Assembly (NCBI RefSeq): GCF_027532185.1
Contig: NZ_JAPZSV010000003.1
Coordinates: forward strand, 806,001-870,000
Direction of reading: 5' to 3'
Length of the DNA stretch: 64,000 bases
From: Hylemonella sp.
GTDB lineage: Bacteria; Pseudomonadota; Gammaproteobacteria; Burkholderiales; Burkholderiaceae_C
Shown here in pieces: positions 27,658-37,993 of this stretch; within the stretch, counting starts at the first letter, position 1; every line of letters starts with the position of its first letter. The notes below the pieces were generated by a model. The model searched no databases. It saw only the letters and a list, made by a program, of their open reading frames with translations, and was not told the DNA's origin. A program made the translations under genes and the position numbers.

Positions 27658-29355
27658 ATGACGGCACCATTATCGTCCCGAGGCGCAGACAGCGACACCA
27701 CCACCGAGGTGCTGATCGCCGGTGGCGGCCCCTTCGGCCTGATGCTCGCGCTGGAGCTCGGCAGGCGCGGCGTGCGCTGCCTGCTGGTCGAGCCCAAACC
27801 GGGCACGGCCTTCAACCCGCAGGCCAACGCCACCCAGGCGCGCACCATGGAGCACTTCCGTCGCCACGGCTTTGCCGACGCCGTGCGAGCCCAGGGCCTG
27901 CCGCCCGACCATCCGACCGACATCGCCTATTTCACGCGCTACTGCGGCTACGAGCTCGCGCGCCTGCAGCTGCCCACAGCCGCGCAGGCCAGTCAGACTG
28001 TCAAATCGATGGGCGGCTCCTGGAGCGCGGCTGAGCTGCCGCACCGGGTCTCGCAGAAGTTCGTCGAGGCCATCCTGGTGGAACAGGCCCGCCGGCTGCC
28101 GAGCGTGACGCTGATGCACGGATGGACGCTGGACAGCTTCGAAGACGGCGGCGACGGCGTCCAGGCACGCATCCGCTCGCTCGACAGCGGCGCCCTCCGC
28201 AACGTGCACGCGGCCTACCTCGTCGGCGCCGACGGCGCACGCAGCCTGGTACGCCAGCGGCTCGGCATCGCCTGGGGCGGGGCCACGGGCTTCAAGCGCG
28301 ACTTCATGGGCGGCAAGATGTTCGCGGTCTACCTGCGCGCGCCCGGCTTCTACGAAGCCTTTCCCCACGCCCGCGCCTGGATGTATGTTTCGGTCAACGC
28401 CCAACGGCGTGCCTTCATGGCCTCGGTGGACGGCCGCACCGAGTTTGCCTTCCATGCCGCGGTGCACGAAGGCGAGGATGCGGACGCCTGGACGGCCGAG
28501 GACGCGCGCCGCATCTTCGCCGAGGCCCAGGGCCGCGAGATTCCCATCGAGGTGCTGTCGGTGCTCACCTGGACCGCGGGCCATGCCCTGGTGGCCGAGC
28601 GCTTTCAGCACGGGCGCGTCTTCATCGGCGGTGATGCGGCCCATCTTTTCACGCCCACAGGCGGTCTCGGCTACAACACGGCAGTGGAAGATGCCGTCAA
28701 TCTGGGCTGGAAGCTCGCGCATGTGTTGCAGGGTCGGGCGCCGGCGCAGCTGCTCGCGAGCTACGAGACCGAACGCCGGCCGCTGGCACAGCGCAACACG
28801 GGCTATGCACGCCAGTTCGCCGACAGCGTGGGCCTGTTTGCGGCCACGCCCGAACTCGAGGCCGAGACGCCCGCCGGCGCCGCCGCACGCACGGCGGCCA
28901 GCGATTACCTGAACCGCCATGTGCGGCTGGAGTTCAACATCCCCGGCGTGACCTTCGGCGGCCGCTATGACGGCTCGCCCCTGATCGTGCCCGACGGCAG
29001 CACGCCGCCGCCCGACGCAGCCAACAGCTACACGCCCACGGCCTGTCCTGGCGGACGCCCGCCGCACGCCTGGCTGGCTGATGGACGTTCGCTCTACGAC
29101 AGCTTGCACTTCGAATGGACCCTGCTTGCACTCGGCCCTCAGGCACCTGACACGAAGCCCTTCGCGCAGGCGGCGCAGGCCCTGGGCCTGGACCTGCGTG
29201 TGGTGCGCCATGAGGCACCCGAGCTGCATGCGCTCTACGAGGCGCCGCTGGCGCTGATCCGGCCCGACCAGATCGTGGCCTGGCGCGGCCACGGCGCCGA
29301 GGAAGCGGCCTACGTACTGAAGCGCGCCAGCGGTCGGGTTCCGACTGACCCATGA
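27658..29355 (+). CDS. FAD-dependent aromatic monooxygenase (PheA/TfdB-like; possible resorcinol-type hydroxylase)
   Basis: VLIAGGGPFGLMLALELGRRGVRCLLVEPKPGTAFNPQANATQARTMEHFRRHG...GRVFIGGDAAHLFTPTGGLGYNTAVEDAVNLGWKLA. Confidence 0.88.
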   Translation: MTAPLSSRGADSDTTTEVLIAGGGPFGLMLALELGRRGVRCLLVEPKPGTAFNPQANATQARTMEHFRRHGFADAVRAQGLPPDHPTDIAYFTRYCGYELARLQLPTAAQASQTVKSMGGSWSAAELPHRVSQKFVEAILVEQARRLPSVTLMHGWTLDSFEDGGDGVQARIRSLDSGALRNVHAAYLVGADGARSLVRQRLGIAWGGATGFKRDFMGGKMFAVYLRAPGFYEAFPHARAWMYVSVNAQRRAFMASVDGRTEFAFHAAVHEGEDADAWTAEDARRIFAEAQGREIPIEVLSVLTWTAGHALVAERFQHGRVFIGGDAAHLFTPTGGLGYNTAVEDAVNLGWKLAHVLQGRAPAQLLASYETERRPLAQRNTGYARQFADSVGLFAATPELEAETPAGAAARTAASDYLNRHVRLEFNIPGVTFGGRYDGSPLIVPDGSTPPPDAANSYTPTACPGGRPPHAWLADGRSLYDSLHFEWTLLALGPQAPDTKPFAQAAQALGLDLRVVRHEAPELHALYEAPLALIRPDQIVAWRGHGAEEAAYVLKRASGRVPTDP

Positions 29356-29383
29356 GAAAAGGGCCTCGCGGCCCTTTTCTCAT
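29352..29383. terminator. Bidirectional terminator hairpin overlapping the monooxygenase stop codon
   Basis: ATGAGAAAAGGGCC / GGCCCTTTTCTCAT perfect 14-bp arms; stop TGA 29353-29355 is in the 5' arm. Confidence 0.75.
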
Positions 29384-29400
29384 AGGCGGCTGACGCCGGC

Positions 29401-29829
29401 TCAGACCAGACGCAGATCGACAACGATGTTGCCGCGCGTGGCGTTGGAGTAAGGGCAGACCTTGTGGGCGGTGTCCACCAGATCCTGCGCCACGGCGCGA
29501 TCCATGCCCGGCAGGCTGATGGCCAGGCGCGCGGCGATACCGAAACCCTGGGGGATGGGGCCGATGTCCACTTCGGCGTCGATGGACGCGTCGGCCGGAA
29601 CGGCGATCTTCTTCATGCCGGCCACGTGCTTGAGCGCGCCCATGAAGCAGGCCGAGTAACCGGCGGCAAAGAGCTGCTCGGGGTTGGTCGCGTTGCCGGC
29701 ACCCCCCATGGCCTTGGGCGGGGACAGCTTGACGTCGAGCAGGCCGTCGTCGCTGGTGGAACGGCCGTCGCGGCCGCCCGTGGTGTGGGCTTTGGCGGTG
29801 TAGACAACTTTTTCGAGGACGGTGGGCAT
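29401..29829 (-). CDS. ohr: Organic hydroperoxide resistance protein Ohr
   Basis: MPTVLEKVVYTAKAHTTGGRDGRSTSDDGLLDVKLSPP...NPEQLFAAGYSACFMGAL...CPYSNATRGNI. Confidence 0.95.
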   Translation of the reverse strand: MPTVLEKVVYTAKAHTTGGRDGRSTSDDGLLDVKLSPPKAMGGAGNATNPEQLFAAGYSACFMGALKHVAGMKKIAVPADASIDAEVDIGPIPQGFGIAARLAISLPGMDRAVAQDLVDTAHKVCPYSNATRGNIVVDLRLV

Positions 29830-29864
29830 GGTGAGCTCCTGGTTGGGGGTTGGAAAGGGAAAGA

Positions 29865-30317
29865 TCACGCGGCCTGGAGACGGTCGCGCAGTTGCTGGAC
29901 CTGACGCGTCAGGGCCGTGAGTTCGTTGATCGAGCACTGCATGGATTCGAGCATGCAGGCCGGGATGGCTACGGCCTTGGCCTTGAGCTTGCGGCCGGCC
30001 GCGGTGAGCTGGATCAGCACACGGCGCTCGTCGGCCGCGTCGCGCAGACGGCTGATGTAGCCCGCGCCTTCGAGGCGCTTGAGCAGGGGCGTGAGCGTGC
30101 CCGAATCGAGGTAGAGGCGCTCCCCGATCTCGGAGACGGTCAGCCCGTCGCGCTCCCAGAGCACGAGCATGGCCACGTACTGCGGATACGTCAGGCCCAG
30201 TGCATCGAGATGCGGCTTGTAGGCCTTGGACATGGCATGCGATGCCGAATACAGGGCGAAGCAGACCTGGTTGTCCAGCCGCAGGGCCTGGTCAGGGGAG
30301 ATCGATTTGCTTGGCAT
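29865..30317 (-). CDS. ohrR: OhrR-type MarR family regulator
   Basis: [72 protein letters not shown]; reactive Cys motif QVCFALY. Confidence 0.92.
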   Translation of the reverse strand: MPSKSISPDQALRLDNQVCFALYSASHAMSKAYKPHLDALGLTYPQYVAMLVLWERDGLTVSEIGERLYLDSGTLTPLLKRLEGAGYISRLRDAADERRVLIQLTAAGRKLKAKAVAIPACMLESMQCSINELTALTRQVQQLRDRLQAA

Positions 30318-30334
30318 GGGCTGAATTATTGCGT

Positions 30335-30361
30335 CAAATTAGATTGTGCGCAATTAAATTG
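30335..30361. promoter_or_regulatory. Candidate OhrR operator upstream of ohrR-ohr
   Basis: CAAATTAGATTGTGCGCAATTAAATTG imperfect AT-rich inverted repeat, 18 bp upstream of ohrR. Confidence 0.45.
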
Positions 30362-30407
30362 GCCATGACCCTACCCAGAGCGTGGGCACGGGTTCGAGCG
30401 GACGGCG

Positions 30408-31469
30408 TCAGGTCTGCGGCCGCACGCCCTCCCAGGCGTTCTGCAGCAGCGCGCGGATGGCCGCGCGCTCCAGCGGGCGCGGGTTGGGGTACTGGTTCTG
30501 CAGCGCGATCTCGCAGGCGCGGTCCAGGTCGGCCGCCTGCACGCCGAGCTCACGCAGGGCCACCGGTGCGCCATTGTTTTTCGCGAGGTCGTAGACCGCC
30601 TGAGCCGCCGAGGTGCCGCCCAACGCGCGCCGGATGCGCGCCATGGCCTGGGGCGCATGCGCGCTGTTGTAGGCCAGGGCGTGCGGCAGCACGATGGTGT
30701 GGGTCTCGGCATGCGGCAGGTTGAAGCTGCCGCCCAGGGTGTGGCAGAGCTTGTGGTGCAGCGCCATGCCCACATGCCCCAGCACCGTGCCGCAGAGCCA
30801 GGCGCCGTAGAGCGCGTCGCTGCGCGCATCGACATCGCTGGCGCTCTTCACGATGGCCGGAAGGGCTCGGCCGAGCGCGGCGATGCCCTCTTCGGCCATG
30901 AGGTCCATGATGGGGTTGCGGTCCACGGCGTACAGGCCCTCGGCCGCATGGGCAATGGCATTGATGCCGCTGGTCACGCTCAGGGGCACGGGCAGGCTCA
31001 GCGTGAGCTCGGGGTCGTAGATCACCGTGCGTGGCAGCACGCGCAGGTCGCGCCCGGTCTTCTTGAGACCGCCTTCGGTGAGCCCGTAGATCGGCGTCAT
31101 CTCGGAGCCGGCATAGGTGGTGGGGATGGCCAGGATGGGCAGACCCGAATCGAGCGCGATGGCCTTGCCCAGGCCGGTGGTGGAGCCGCCACCGATGGCG
31201 ACGGCACAGTCGGCGCCGAGCTGGCGTGCGATCTCACGCGCCTCACGCGCGGTCTCCAGCGGCACGTGCATGACGGCCCGGTCGTAGACACCCGCGGCGC
31301 GCGCGCCCAGCATGTCGGCCACGTTCTCGGCCGAGGCGCGCTGCTCGGGCGTGGACAGCACGAGGGCCTTCTTCGCGCCCAGCGCATCGATCTCCTGGGC
31401 CAGCTGTGACAGGGAGCCCGCGCCGAAGATGACGCGCGCGGGCTGGGCGGTGTAGACAAAGGGCAGCAC
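30408..31469 (-). CDS. Maleylacetate reductase (iron-containing alcohol dehydrogenase family)
   Basis: LPFVYTAQPARVIFGAGSLSQLAQEIDALGAKKALVLSTPEQ...AIGGGSTTGLGKAIALDSGLPILAIPTTYAGSEMTPIYGLTE. Confidence 0.92.
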   Translation of the reverse strand: MLPFVYTAQPARVIFGAGSLSQLAQEIDALGAKKALVLSTPEQRASAENVADMLGARAAGVYDRAVMHVPLETAREAREIARQLGADCAVAIGGGSTTGLGKAIALDSGLPILAIPTTYAGSEMTPIYGLTEGGLKKTGRDLRVLPRTVIYDPELTLSLPVPLSVTSGINAIAHAAEGLYAVDRNPIMDLMAEEGIAALGRALPAIVKSASDVDARSDALYGAWLCGTVLGHVGMALHHKLCHTLGGSFNLPHAETHTIVLPHALAYNSAHAPQAMARIRRALGGTSAAQAVYDLAKNNGAPVALRELGVQAADLDRACEIALQNQYPNPRPLERAAIRALLQNAWEGVRPQT

Positions 31470-31491
31470 AACGCGACTCCGGTTCAGACGA

Positions 31492-32367
31492 TCAGGATGT
31501 GCCGGGCAGGCGCGCGTCCTGCTCCAGCACCTTGAGGATGGCAGCATAGTCCTCCTGCCCCAGGCCGCGCGTCAGCGCCTCGTGCATGAGGCCCAGGGTC
31601 ATGGCGGTCTGCGGCAGGGGCGCATCGACGGCGCGGCCCGCGCCGAGGATCAGGTCCAGGTCCTTGATCATCTGCTCGACGGTGAAGGTGGGCGTGAAGT
31701 CACGCTGCGCGAGCTGTACGGACTTGGCCTTGAGGATGGGCGAGGCCACGGCGCTGGCGGTGAGCACCTGCCACATGGCTTGCCAGTCCAGCCCGCCCTT
31801 GCGGCCCAGGGTCAGGGCCTCGGCCAGCATGGCGCTGGTCTGCGCGATCATGAGGTTGACGACCAGCTTCATCAGGCGCGCCTGTTCGGCATCGCCCAGG
31901 TAGAACTGGGTGGGCCCGAATCGCTCGAGCAACGGCAGCATGCGGTCATAGCCTGCGCGCGGCCCCGACGCCAGCACCGTGAGCTGGGCCGACTCGGCCA
32001 TCTTGTTGTTGCCGGAGACGGCGGTACGGACATAGACGAGGCCCCGCGCCTCCAGCACCTGGGCGACCTGGGCCGAGGCCTGGGGCGAGACAGTGCTGGT
32101 GTCCACATAGGTGGTACCGGGCCGCGCCGCACCGGCCAGCACAGCGGCCACCGTGCGCAGCGCGCCATCGTGGGGCAGCGAGGAAAAGACCACATGGGCT
32201 GCGGCCATGGCCTTGCGCTCGTCCTCGGCCACGCTCAGGCCCTGCTGGCGTGCCAGCGCGAGGCGCTCGGCGCTGGGGTCGCTGACCGTGAGTTCATGGC
32301 CGGCCGCAGCCAGATGGCCGGCCATGGGCAGGCCCATCTTGCCGACGCCGCAGAAATGGATCTTCAC
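31492..32367 (-). CDS. NAD(P)-dependent beta-hydroxyacid dehydrogenase (3-hydroxyisobutyrate dehydrogenase family)
   Basis: MKIHFCGVGKMGLPMAGHLAAAGHELTVSDPS...KLVVNLMIAQTSAMLAEALTLGRKGGLD. Confidence 0.88.
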   Translation of the reverse strand: MKIHFCGVGKMGLPMAGHLAAAGHELTVSDPSAERLALARQQGLSVAEDERKAMAAAHVVFSSLPHDGALRTVAAVLAGAARPGTTYVDTSTVSPQASAQVAQVLEARGLVYVRTAVSGNNKMAESAQLTVLASGPRAGYDRMLPLLERFGPTQFYLGDAEQARLMKLVVNLMIAQTSAMLAEALTLGRKGGLDWQAMWQVLTASAVASPILKAKSVQLAQRDFTPTFTVEQMIKDLDLILGAGRAVDAPLPQTAMTLGLMHEALTRGLGQEDYAAILKVLEQDARLPGTS

Positions 32368-32383
32368 GCTGTCACCTGTGCCT

Positions 32384-33340
32384 TCACTGTGCCTTCAGGC
32401 CCGCGACCTTGACGATGCGCGCGGCCACGTCCATCTCGCTCTTGATGTAGGCGTTGAAAGCCTCGGGCGACATGGGCATGGGGTCGGCGCCGAGCTTGGC
32501 CATGCGCTCCCTGAGCTCGGGGCTGTTGAGCGCCTTGATGGCTTCTTCGTTGAGCTTTTTCACGACGGCCGCCGGTGTGGCCGCGGGCACGATCATGCCA
32601 ACCCACAGGGTGTAGTCCGAGTCGGCCAGACCGGCCTCGATGCTCGTGGGCACATCGGGCAGGGTGGACGCACGGGTCTTGGTGCTGACCGACAGGGCCT
32701 GCAGACGGCCGTCCTTGATCAGCGGCAGGGCCGAGGCCAGCGGCGCGAAGAACCAGTCGTTGGAGCCGCCGATCACGTTGTTCATCGCATCGGGCGTGCC
32801 CTTGTAGGGCACGTGCAGGGCATCGAGGCCGGCCTGCAGACGGAAGATCTCGGCGTTCATATGGGTGCCGCTGCCCACACCGGCCGAGGCGTAGTTCATC
32901 TTGCCCGGCTGGGCCTTGACGGCGGCGATCAGCTCGGCCTGGGTCTTCCAGCCCTTGTTCGGATGCACCACCAGCACATTGGGGATGCCGGCCAGGGCGG
33001 TGACCCCGGTCAGGTCGCGCAGGGTGTCGTAGCCCGGGTTGCTGTAGAGCGCCGGATTGAGCGCGTGGGCCGAGGAATGCACGAGCACGGTGTAGCCGTC
33101 GGCCTCACCCTTGGCCACCTGGGCCGCGGCAATGGTGCCGCCGGCGCCCAGCTTGTTCTCGATCACGACGGGCTGGCCCATGCTGCGGCTCATGGCCTCG
33201 CCCACGGTGCGTGCCACGATGTCGGTGGCGCTGCCCGCGGTGAAGGGCACGACGAACTTGATAGGCTTGCTCGGGTAGGCCTGGGCCCACACGGAGCCGG
33301 CCAGTAGCAGCGTGGCTGCCAGGGTCAGGATGCGTTTCAT
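32384..33340 (-). CDS. Bug-family periplasmic substrate-binding protein
   Basis: AYPSKPIKFVVPFTAGSATDIVARTVGEAMSRSMGQPVVIENKLGAGGTIAAAQVAKGEADGYT. Confidence 0.92.
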   Translation of the reverse strand: MKRILTLAATLLLAGSVWAQAYPSKPIKFVVPFTAGSATDIVARTVGEAMSRSMGQPVVIENKLGAGGTIAAAQVAKGEADGYTVLVHSSAHALNPALYSNPGYDTLRDLTGVTALAGIPNVLVVHPNKGWKTQAELIAAVKAQPGKMNYASAGVGSGTHMNAEIFRLQAGLDALHVPYKGTPDAMNNVIGGSNDWFFAPLASALPLIKDGRLQALSVSTKTRASTLPDVPTSIEAGLADSDYTLWVGMIVPAATPAAVVKKLNEEAIKALNSPELRERMAKLGADPMPMSPEAFNAYIKSEMDVAARIVKVAGLKAQ

Positions 33341-33423
33341 GTCTGTCTCCTTGTGTTGTTGCATGGGGGAACACACCGGCGACCCTCTGCCCTTGGCGGC
33401 AGGCGTCGCTTCTTTCTACTCAC

Positions 33424-33693
33424 TAGGGCCTGTTCACACTATTTTCTTGAGTGCGAACGGGGAGCAAACGTCGCCAATCTAGACGCACGACGAAGCCCAG
33501 ACTGGCCGTCTGGGCAAGGAGTGCAACGACGAGTGGCGCCGTTTTCTCCCCGTTCCCTTCGGGTTGCGGCCAAAAAGGCCATGCGCGGTGTTGCGAAGCC
33601 TTGCCGGGGGCCCACCCCGGCGGCGTTTCGCGCCTTGCGCATGACCTTTTTGTTCCGCAACGCATCTCAAGAAAATAGTGTGAACAGGCCCTA
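33424..33693. mobile_element. MITE-like non-autonomous element (270 bp)
   Basis: Perfect 28-bp terminal inverted repeats tagggcctgttcacactattttcttgag (33424-33451) and ctcaagaaaatagtgtgaacaggcccta (33666-33693); no convincing ORF inside. Confidence 0.8.
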
Positions 33694-35043
33694 ACGCGAC
33701 AGCCCCAGGGCCGTCGTGATCTTGCGGCCCGAAGCCTGCAGCGCTGCGAGCTTCGGGGCCAGGTCCACGTCGAGCAGCTCGCCGTGGCGTTTCTTCCAGC
33801 GGCCCGCCACCATCACGCTGTCGATATTGGCCAGCGTGGTCTGCATCACCACCGTGCTCACCGGGTCGTGCACGGGCTGCATATTCAGATCGTCGGCGCG
33901 GATCAGCACCAGATCGGCCTGCTTGCCCGCGGCCAGCGTGCCGATGCGGTCGAGCTGGCCCAGCATGCGCGCACCCTCCACCGTGACCCACTGCAAGGCC
34001 TCGCGCGTGGTGATGGTGGAGGTGGGCGGAATGCTGCCGTGGGCCTCGCGGTACGCCACGTTGTCCAGGCTGCGCTGCATGCCCAGGGCCACGCGGGCCT
34101 GGGTGAGCATGTCGCCGCAGAGCACGCTCTCAAGATCGGCGCCCAGCGAGGGCGCCTTGCCGAACTGACGCAGGCGGCCTGTGATCGGATGACCGTGACC
34201 TTGCGTCATCTCGTTCTCGGCGGCGGCCGAGAAGCTCATGCCAAGGTCGCAGAAGCACTTGAGTTGTGCGTCGCTGAGCGCGTGACCGTGCACGATATTG
34301 ATCTGCGGGCCCAGCAGGCCGGCGGCCTCCAGCCTTTCCCAGCCATCGGGCGTGCGCGCCGCGCCACCGCCCTGGTGCAGCGAGCCCACGACGCCCAGCT
34401 CTTTGACCATACGAAAGTCGTGCAGGGCCACGTCCAGCGTGGAATAGTGCGGCCCGAGCACGGCGGCATGCACGCTGAGCAGCTCGCGGCCCTGATGGGC
34501 TTTCAGCAAACGCTCGACCTCGGCACCGGGGTGTGGCACCTCCCAGAACGGCCGCTCGCCGGGCTTGGGGTCGGGCTTGGGCGTGCCATGGAAGAAGGCG
34601 GCACGGATGCCCGATTCGAGCAGACCGGTGATGGCCGCGTCGTTGTGCGCCGGCGTCTTGTTGTTGTGGCACCAGTCGGCCAGCGTGGTGGTGCCGCAGT
34701 TGAGCTGATTGAGCGCACCCACCAGCGTGGCGATGTAGAGATCCTGCGGCTCGAACACCGTGGCCAGGCCCGCGTGCATCTTCTGGAAATACTCCAGCAG
34801 CGTCCAGTTGGCCGCCAGACCACGCAGCGCGGTCTGCCAAGTGTGCATGTGCGCGTTGACTAGGCCGGGGATGAGGATGCAGCCCGTGGCATCCACCAGC
34901 TGTGCGTCGTCAACGTGCAAGGTGGGCGCGATCTCGGTGATCGTCTCGCCCGTCACCAGTACATCGGCACGCGGCAGGTCGCCCTGCTTGTCCAGGGTGA
35001 TGACCGTGGCGCCACGGATCAAGGTTCGCGTTGCAGCGACCAT
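33691..35043 (-). CDS. Amidohydrolase family protein (8-oxoguanine deaminase / AtzB-TrzA-like)
   Basis: LIPGLVNAHMHTWQTALRGLAANWTLLEYFQKMHAGLAT...NIVHGHALSDAQLKCFCDLG...GTLAAGKQADLVLI; stop codon lies in the MITE terminus. Confidence 0.85.
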   Translation of the reverse strand: MVAATRTLIRGATVITLDKQGDLPRADVLVTGETITEIAPTLHVDDAQLVDATGCILIPGLVNAHMHTWQTALRGLAANWTLLEYFQKMHAGLATVFEPQDLYIATLVGALNQLNCGTTTLADWCHNNKTPAHNDAAITGLLESGIRAAFFHGTPKPDPKPGERPFWEVPHPGAEVERLLKAHQGRELLSVHAAVLGPHYSTLDVALHDFRMVKELGVVGSLHQGGGAARTPDGWERLEAAGLLGPQINIVHGHALSDAQLKCFCDLGMSFSAAAENEMTQGHGHPITGRLRQFGKAPSLGADLESVLCGDMLTQARVALGMQRSLDNVAYREAHGSIPPTSTITTREALQWVTVEGARMLGQLDRIGTLAAGKQADLVLIRADDLNMQPVHDPVSTVVMQTTLANIDSVMVAGRWKKRHGELLDVDLAPKLAALQASGRKITTALGLSR

Positions 35044-35047
35044 GATT

Positions 35048-35971
35048 TCAGCTTGTCAGTCCGTCGCCGATCTGCAGGTTCAGCGGCTGGATCTTCAGAC
35101 CGGAGTCCTTGGCCGTCTCTTCGAGCAGAATGGCGAAGTCCACGTTGTCCAGACCATGGCCCACCATGCGCGCGATGGACTCGCGCGTGGCGGCTGCGGC
35201 CGGCATGGGCACGCCGTGCGCCTTGGCCGCCCCCATGCCCAGGTCCATGTCCTTGAGCAGCAGCTTGGGCGTGAAGGTCACCTGATCCCAATTCAGATTG
35301 CACAGCACCGGCGTCTTGTAGCGCGTGTACATGGAGCCTAGCACCGAGTCATTGATGCTCTCCAGGAAGACGTTGCGCGGGATGCCCGCCTTCTCGGCCA
35401 GCACGGTGATCTCGCACAGGTTCTGGATGATGACGCCGAACATTGTGTTGTGCGCGATCTTCCAGATGCGGGCCAGTTCGCCCTCTCCCACCCACATGGT
35501 CTTGCGCGACATGGCCTGCAGATAGGGCTCGGCCATCTCGTAGAGTTTCTTCGGCCCCGAGGCCACCACCAGCAGCTTGCCGGCCTTGGCCACCTTGGCG
35601 TTACCCGAGACCGGGGCGCAGAGGTAAGCCACGCCCAGACCTTCGAGCTGGGCGCGGATCTCAGCCGAGCCCTCCTGCGAGATGGACGAGCTGTCCACCA
35701 CCACCTGCGGCTTTTTCGCGCCGGTCACGAGGCCGCCAGGACCGAACAGCACCTCCTTGAGGTCGTCGGTGGTGGAAACCATGGTGAAGACCACGTCGCA
35801 ACCCGCGAGATCGATCTTGTTCGCCTCGATCTTCGCGCCGTACTCGGCCAGGTGGGCGGCCTTGGAGGCGGTGCGGTTCCAGACATGGACCGTGTGGCCC
35901 GCCTTCAGGAGCTTGGTCACCATGGCCTCGCCCATGCGGCCCAAGCCGATCCAGCCGATCTTCTTGCTCAT
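35048..35971 (-). CDS. NAD(P)-dependent beta-hydroxyacid dehydrogenase (second paralog)
   Basis: MSKKIGWIGLGRMGEAMVTKLLKAGHTVHVWNRTASKAAHLAEYG...WKIAHNTMFGVIIQNLCEITVLAEKAGI. Confidence 0.88.
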   Translation of the reverse strand: MSKKIGWIGLGRMGEAMVTKLLKAGHTVHVWNRTASKAAHLAEYGAKIEANKIDLAGCDVVFTMVSTTDDLKEVLFGPGGLVTGAKKPQVVVDSSSISQEGSAEIRAQLEGLGVAYLCAPVSGNAKVAKAGKLLVVASGPKKLYEMAEPYLQAMSRKTMWVGEGELARIWKIAHNTMFGVIIQNLCEITVLAEKAGIPRNVFLESINDSVLGSMYTRYKTPVLCNLNWDQVTFTPKLLLKDMDLGMGAAKAHGVPMPAAAATRESIARMVGHGLDNVDFAILLEETAKDSGLKIQPLNLQIGDGLTS

Positions 35972-36073
35972 CCTGTCTCTCCTCGGGTTTCTGATGTTGT
36001 CCAGGCCTCGCAGTGTTGGACAAAGCCGCCGCCGGTACAAGGCAGCCGCGGGGAAATCAGTTTTCCGATGGGC

Positions 36074-36106
36074 GAAAAAAAGAGGGCCAGACTAGGCCTG
36101 GCCCTC
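36074..36106 (-). terminator. Intrinsic terminator downstream of pcaF
   Basis: Minus strand GAGGGCCAG GCCTAGT CTGGCCCTC TTTTTTT. Confidence 0.85.
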
Positions 36107-36124
36107 CTCAGGGTTAGCCCCGAC

Positions 36125-37327
<1,203 letters not shown>

Positions 37328-37350
37328 GGTGTGTCCTTGTTTACTCGGCT

Positions 37351-37992
37351 TTATTTGGCAATGGGCAGACCGATCATCTTTTCCAGTTCGGCGTGCGTGA
37401 GACCGTCGACCACGTCAACGAGCTTGAGCCCCTGCGGCGTGCAGTCCAGCGTACAGACGTCGGTGTAGACACGCTTGACACAGGCGATGCCCGTGAGCGG
37501 ATAGGTACAGGCCGCCACGATCTTGCTCTCGCCCTGCTTGGTCAACAGGTCCATCATGACCCAGGTCTGCTTGGCGCCCACGGCCAGATCCATGGCACCG
37601 CCCACGGCGGGAATCGCATCCTTCTCACCCGTGTGCCAGTTGGCCAGGTCGCCCGTGGCACTGACCTGGAAAGCGCCGAGCACGCAGATGTCCAGATGGC
37701 CACCGCGCATCATGGCGAAGCTGTCGGTGTGGTGGAAGTAGGAGCCACCGGGCAGCAGCGTGACCGGCTGCTTGCCGGCGTTGATGAGGTCGTAGTCCTC
37801 CTCCCCCGCGGCCGGTGCCGGGCCCATGCCCAGCAGGCCGTTCTCGCTGTGCAGCAGCACCTCGCGCGACTTGGGGATGTGGTTGGCCACCAGCGTGGGC
37901 TGGCCGATGCCGAGGTTGACCACGGCGCCTTCGGGGATGTCCTGGGCCACGCGCGCGGCGAGCTGGTCTTTGCTACGTTTTTGATAGCTCAT
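37351..37992 (-). CDS. pcaJ: 3-oxoadipate/3-oxoacid CoA-transferase subunit B
   Basis: VVNLGIGQPTLVANHIPKSREVLLHSENGLLGMGPAPAAGEEDYDLINAGKQPVTLLPGGSYFHHTDSFAMMRGGHLD. Confidence 0.93.
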   Translation of the reverse strand: MSYQKRSKDQLAARVAQDIPEGAVVNLGIGQPTLVANHIPKSREVLLHSENGLLGMGPAPAAGEEDYDLINAGKQPVTLLPGGSYFHHTDSFAMMRGGHLDICVLGAFQVSATGDLANWHTGEKDAIPAVGGAMDLAVGAKQTWVMMDLLTKQGESKIVAACTYPLTGIACVKRVYTDVCTLDCTPQGLKLVDVVDGLTHAELEKMIGLPIAK

Positions 37993-37993
37993 G

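Noticed and set aside
33423-33991. Several short ORFs within and across the MITE-like element (e.g. 33423-33665, 33439-33660, 33479-33991)
   Set aside because: Overlap on both strands, share TIR-encoded tails (QENSVNRP) and look like translation of a non-coding repeat, not real genes.
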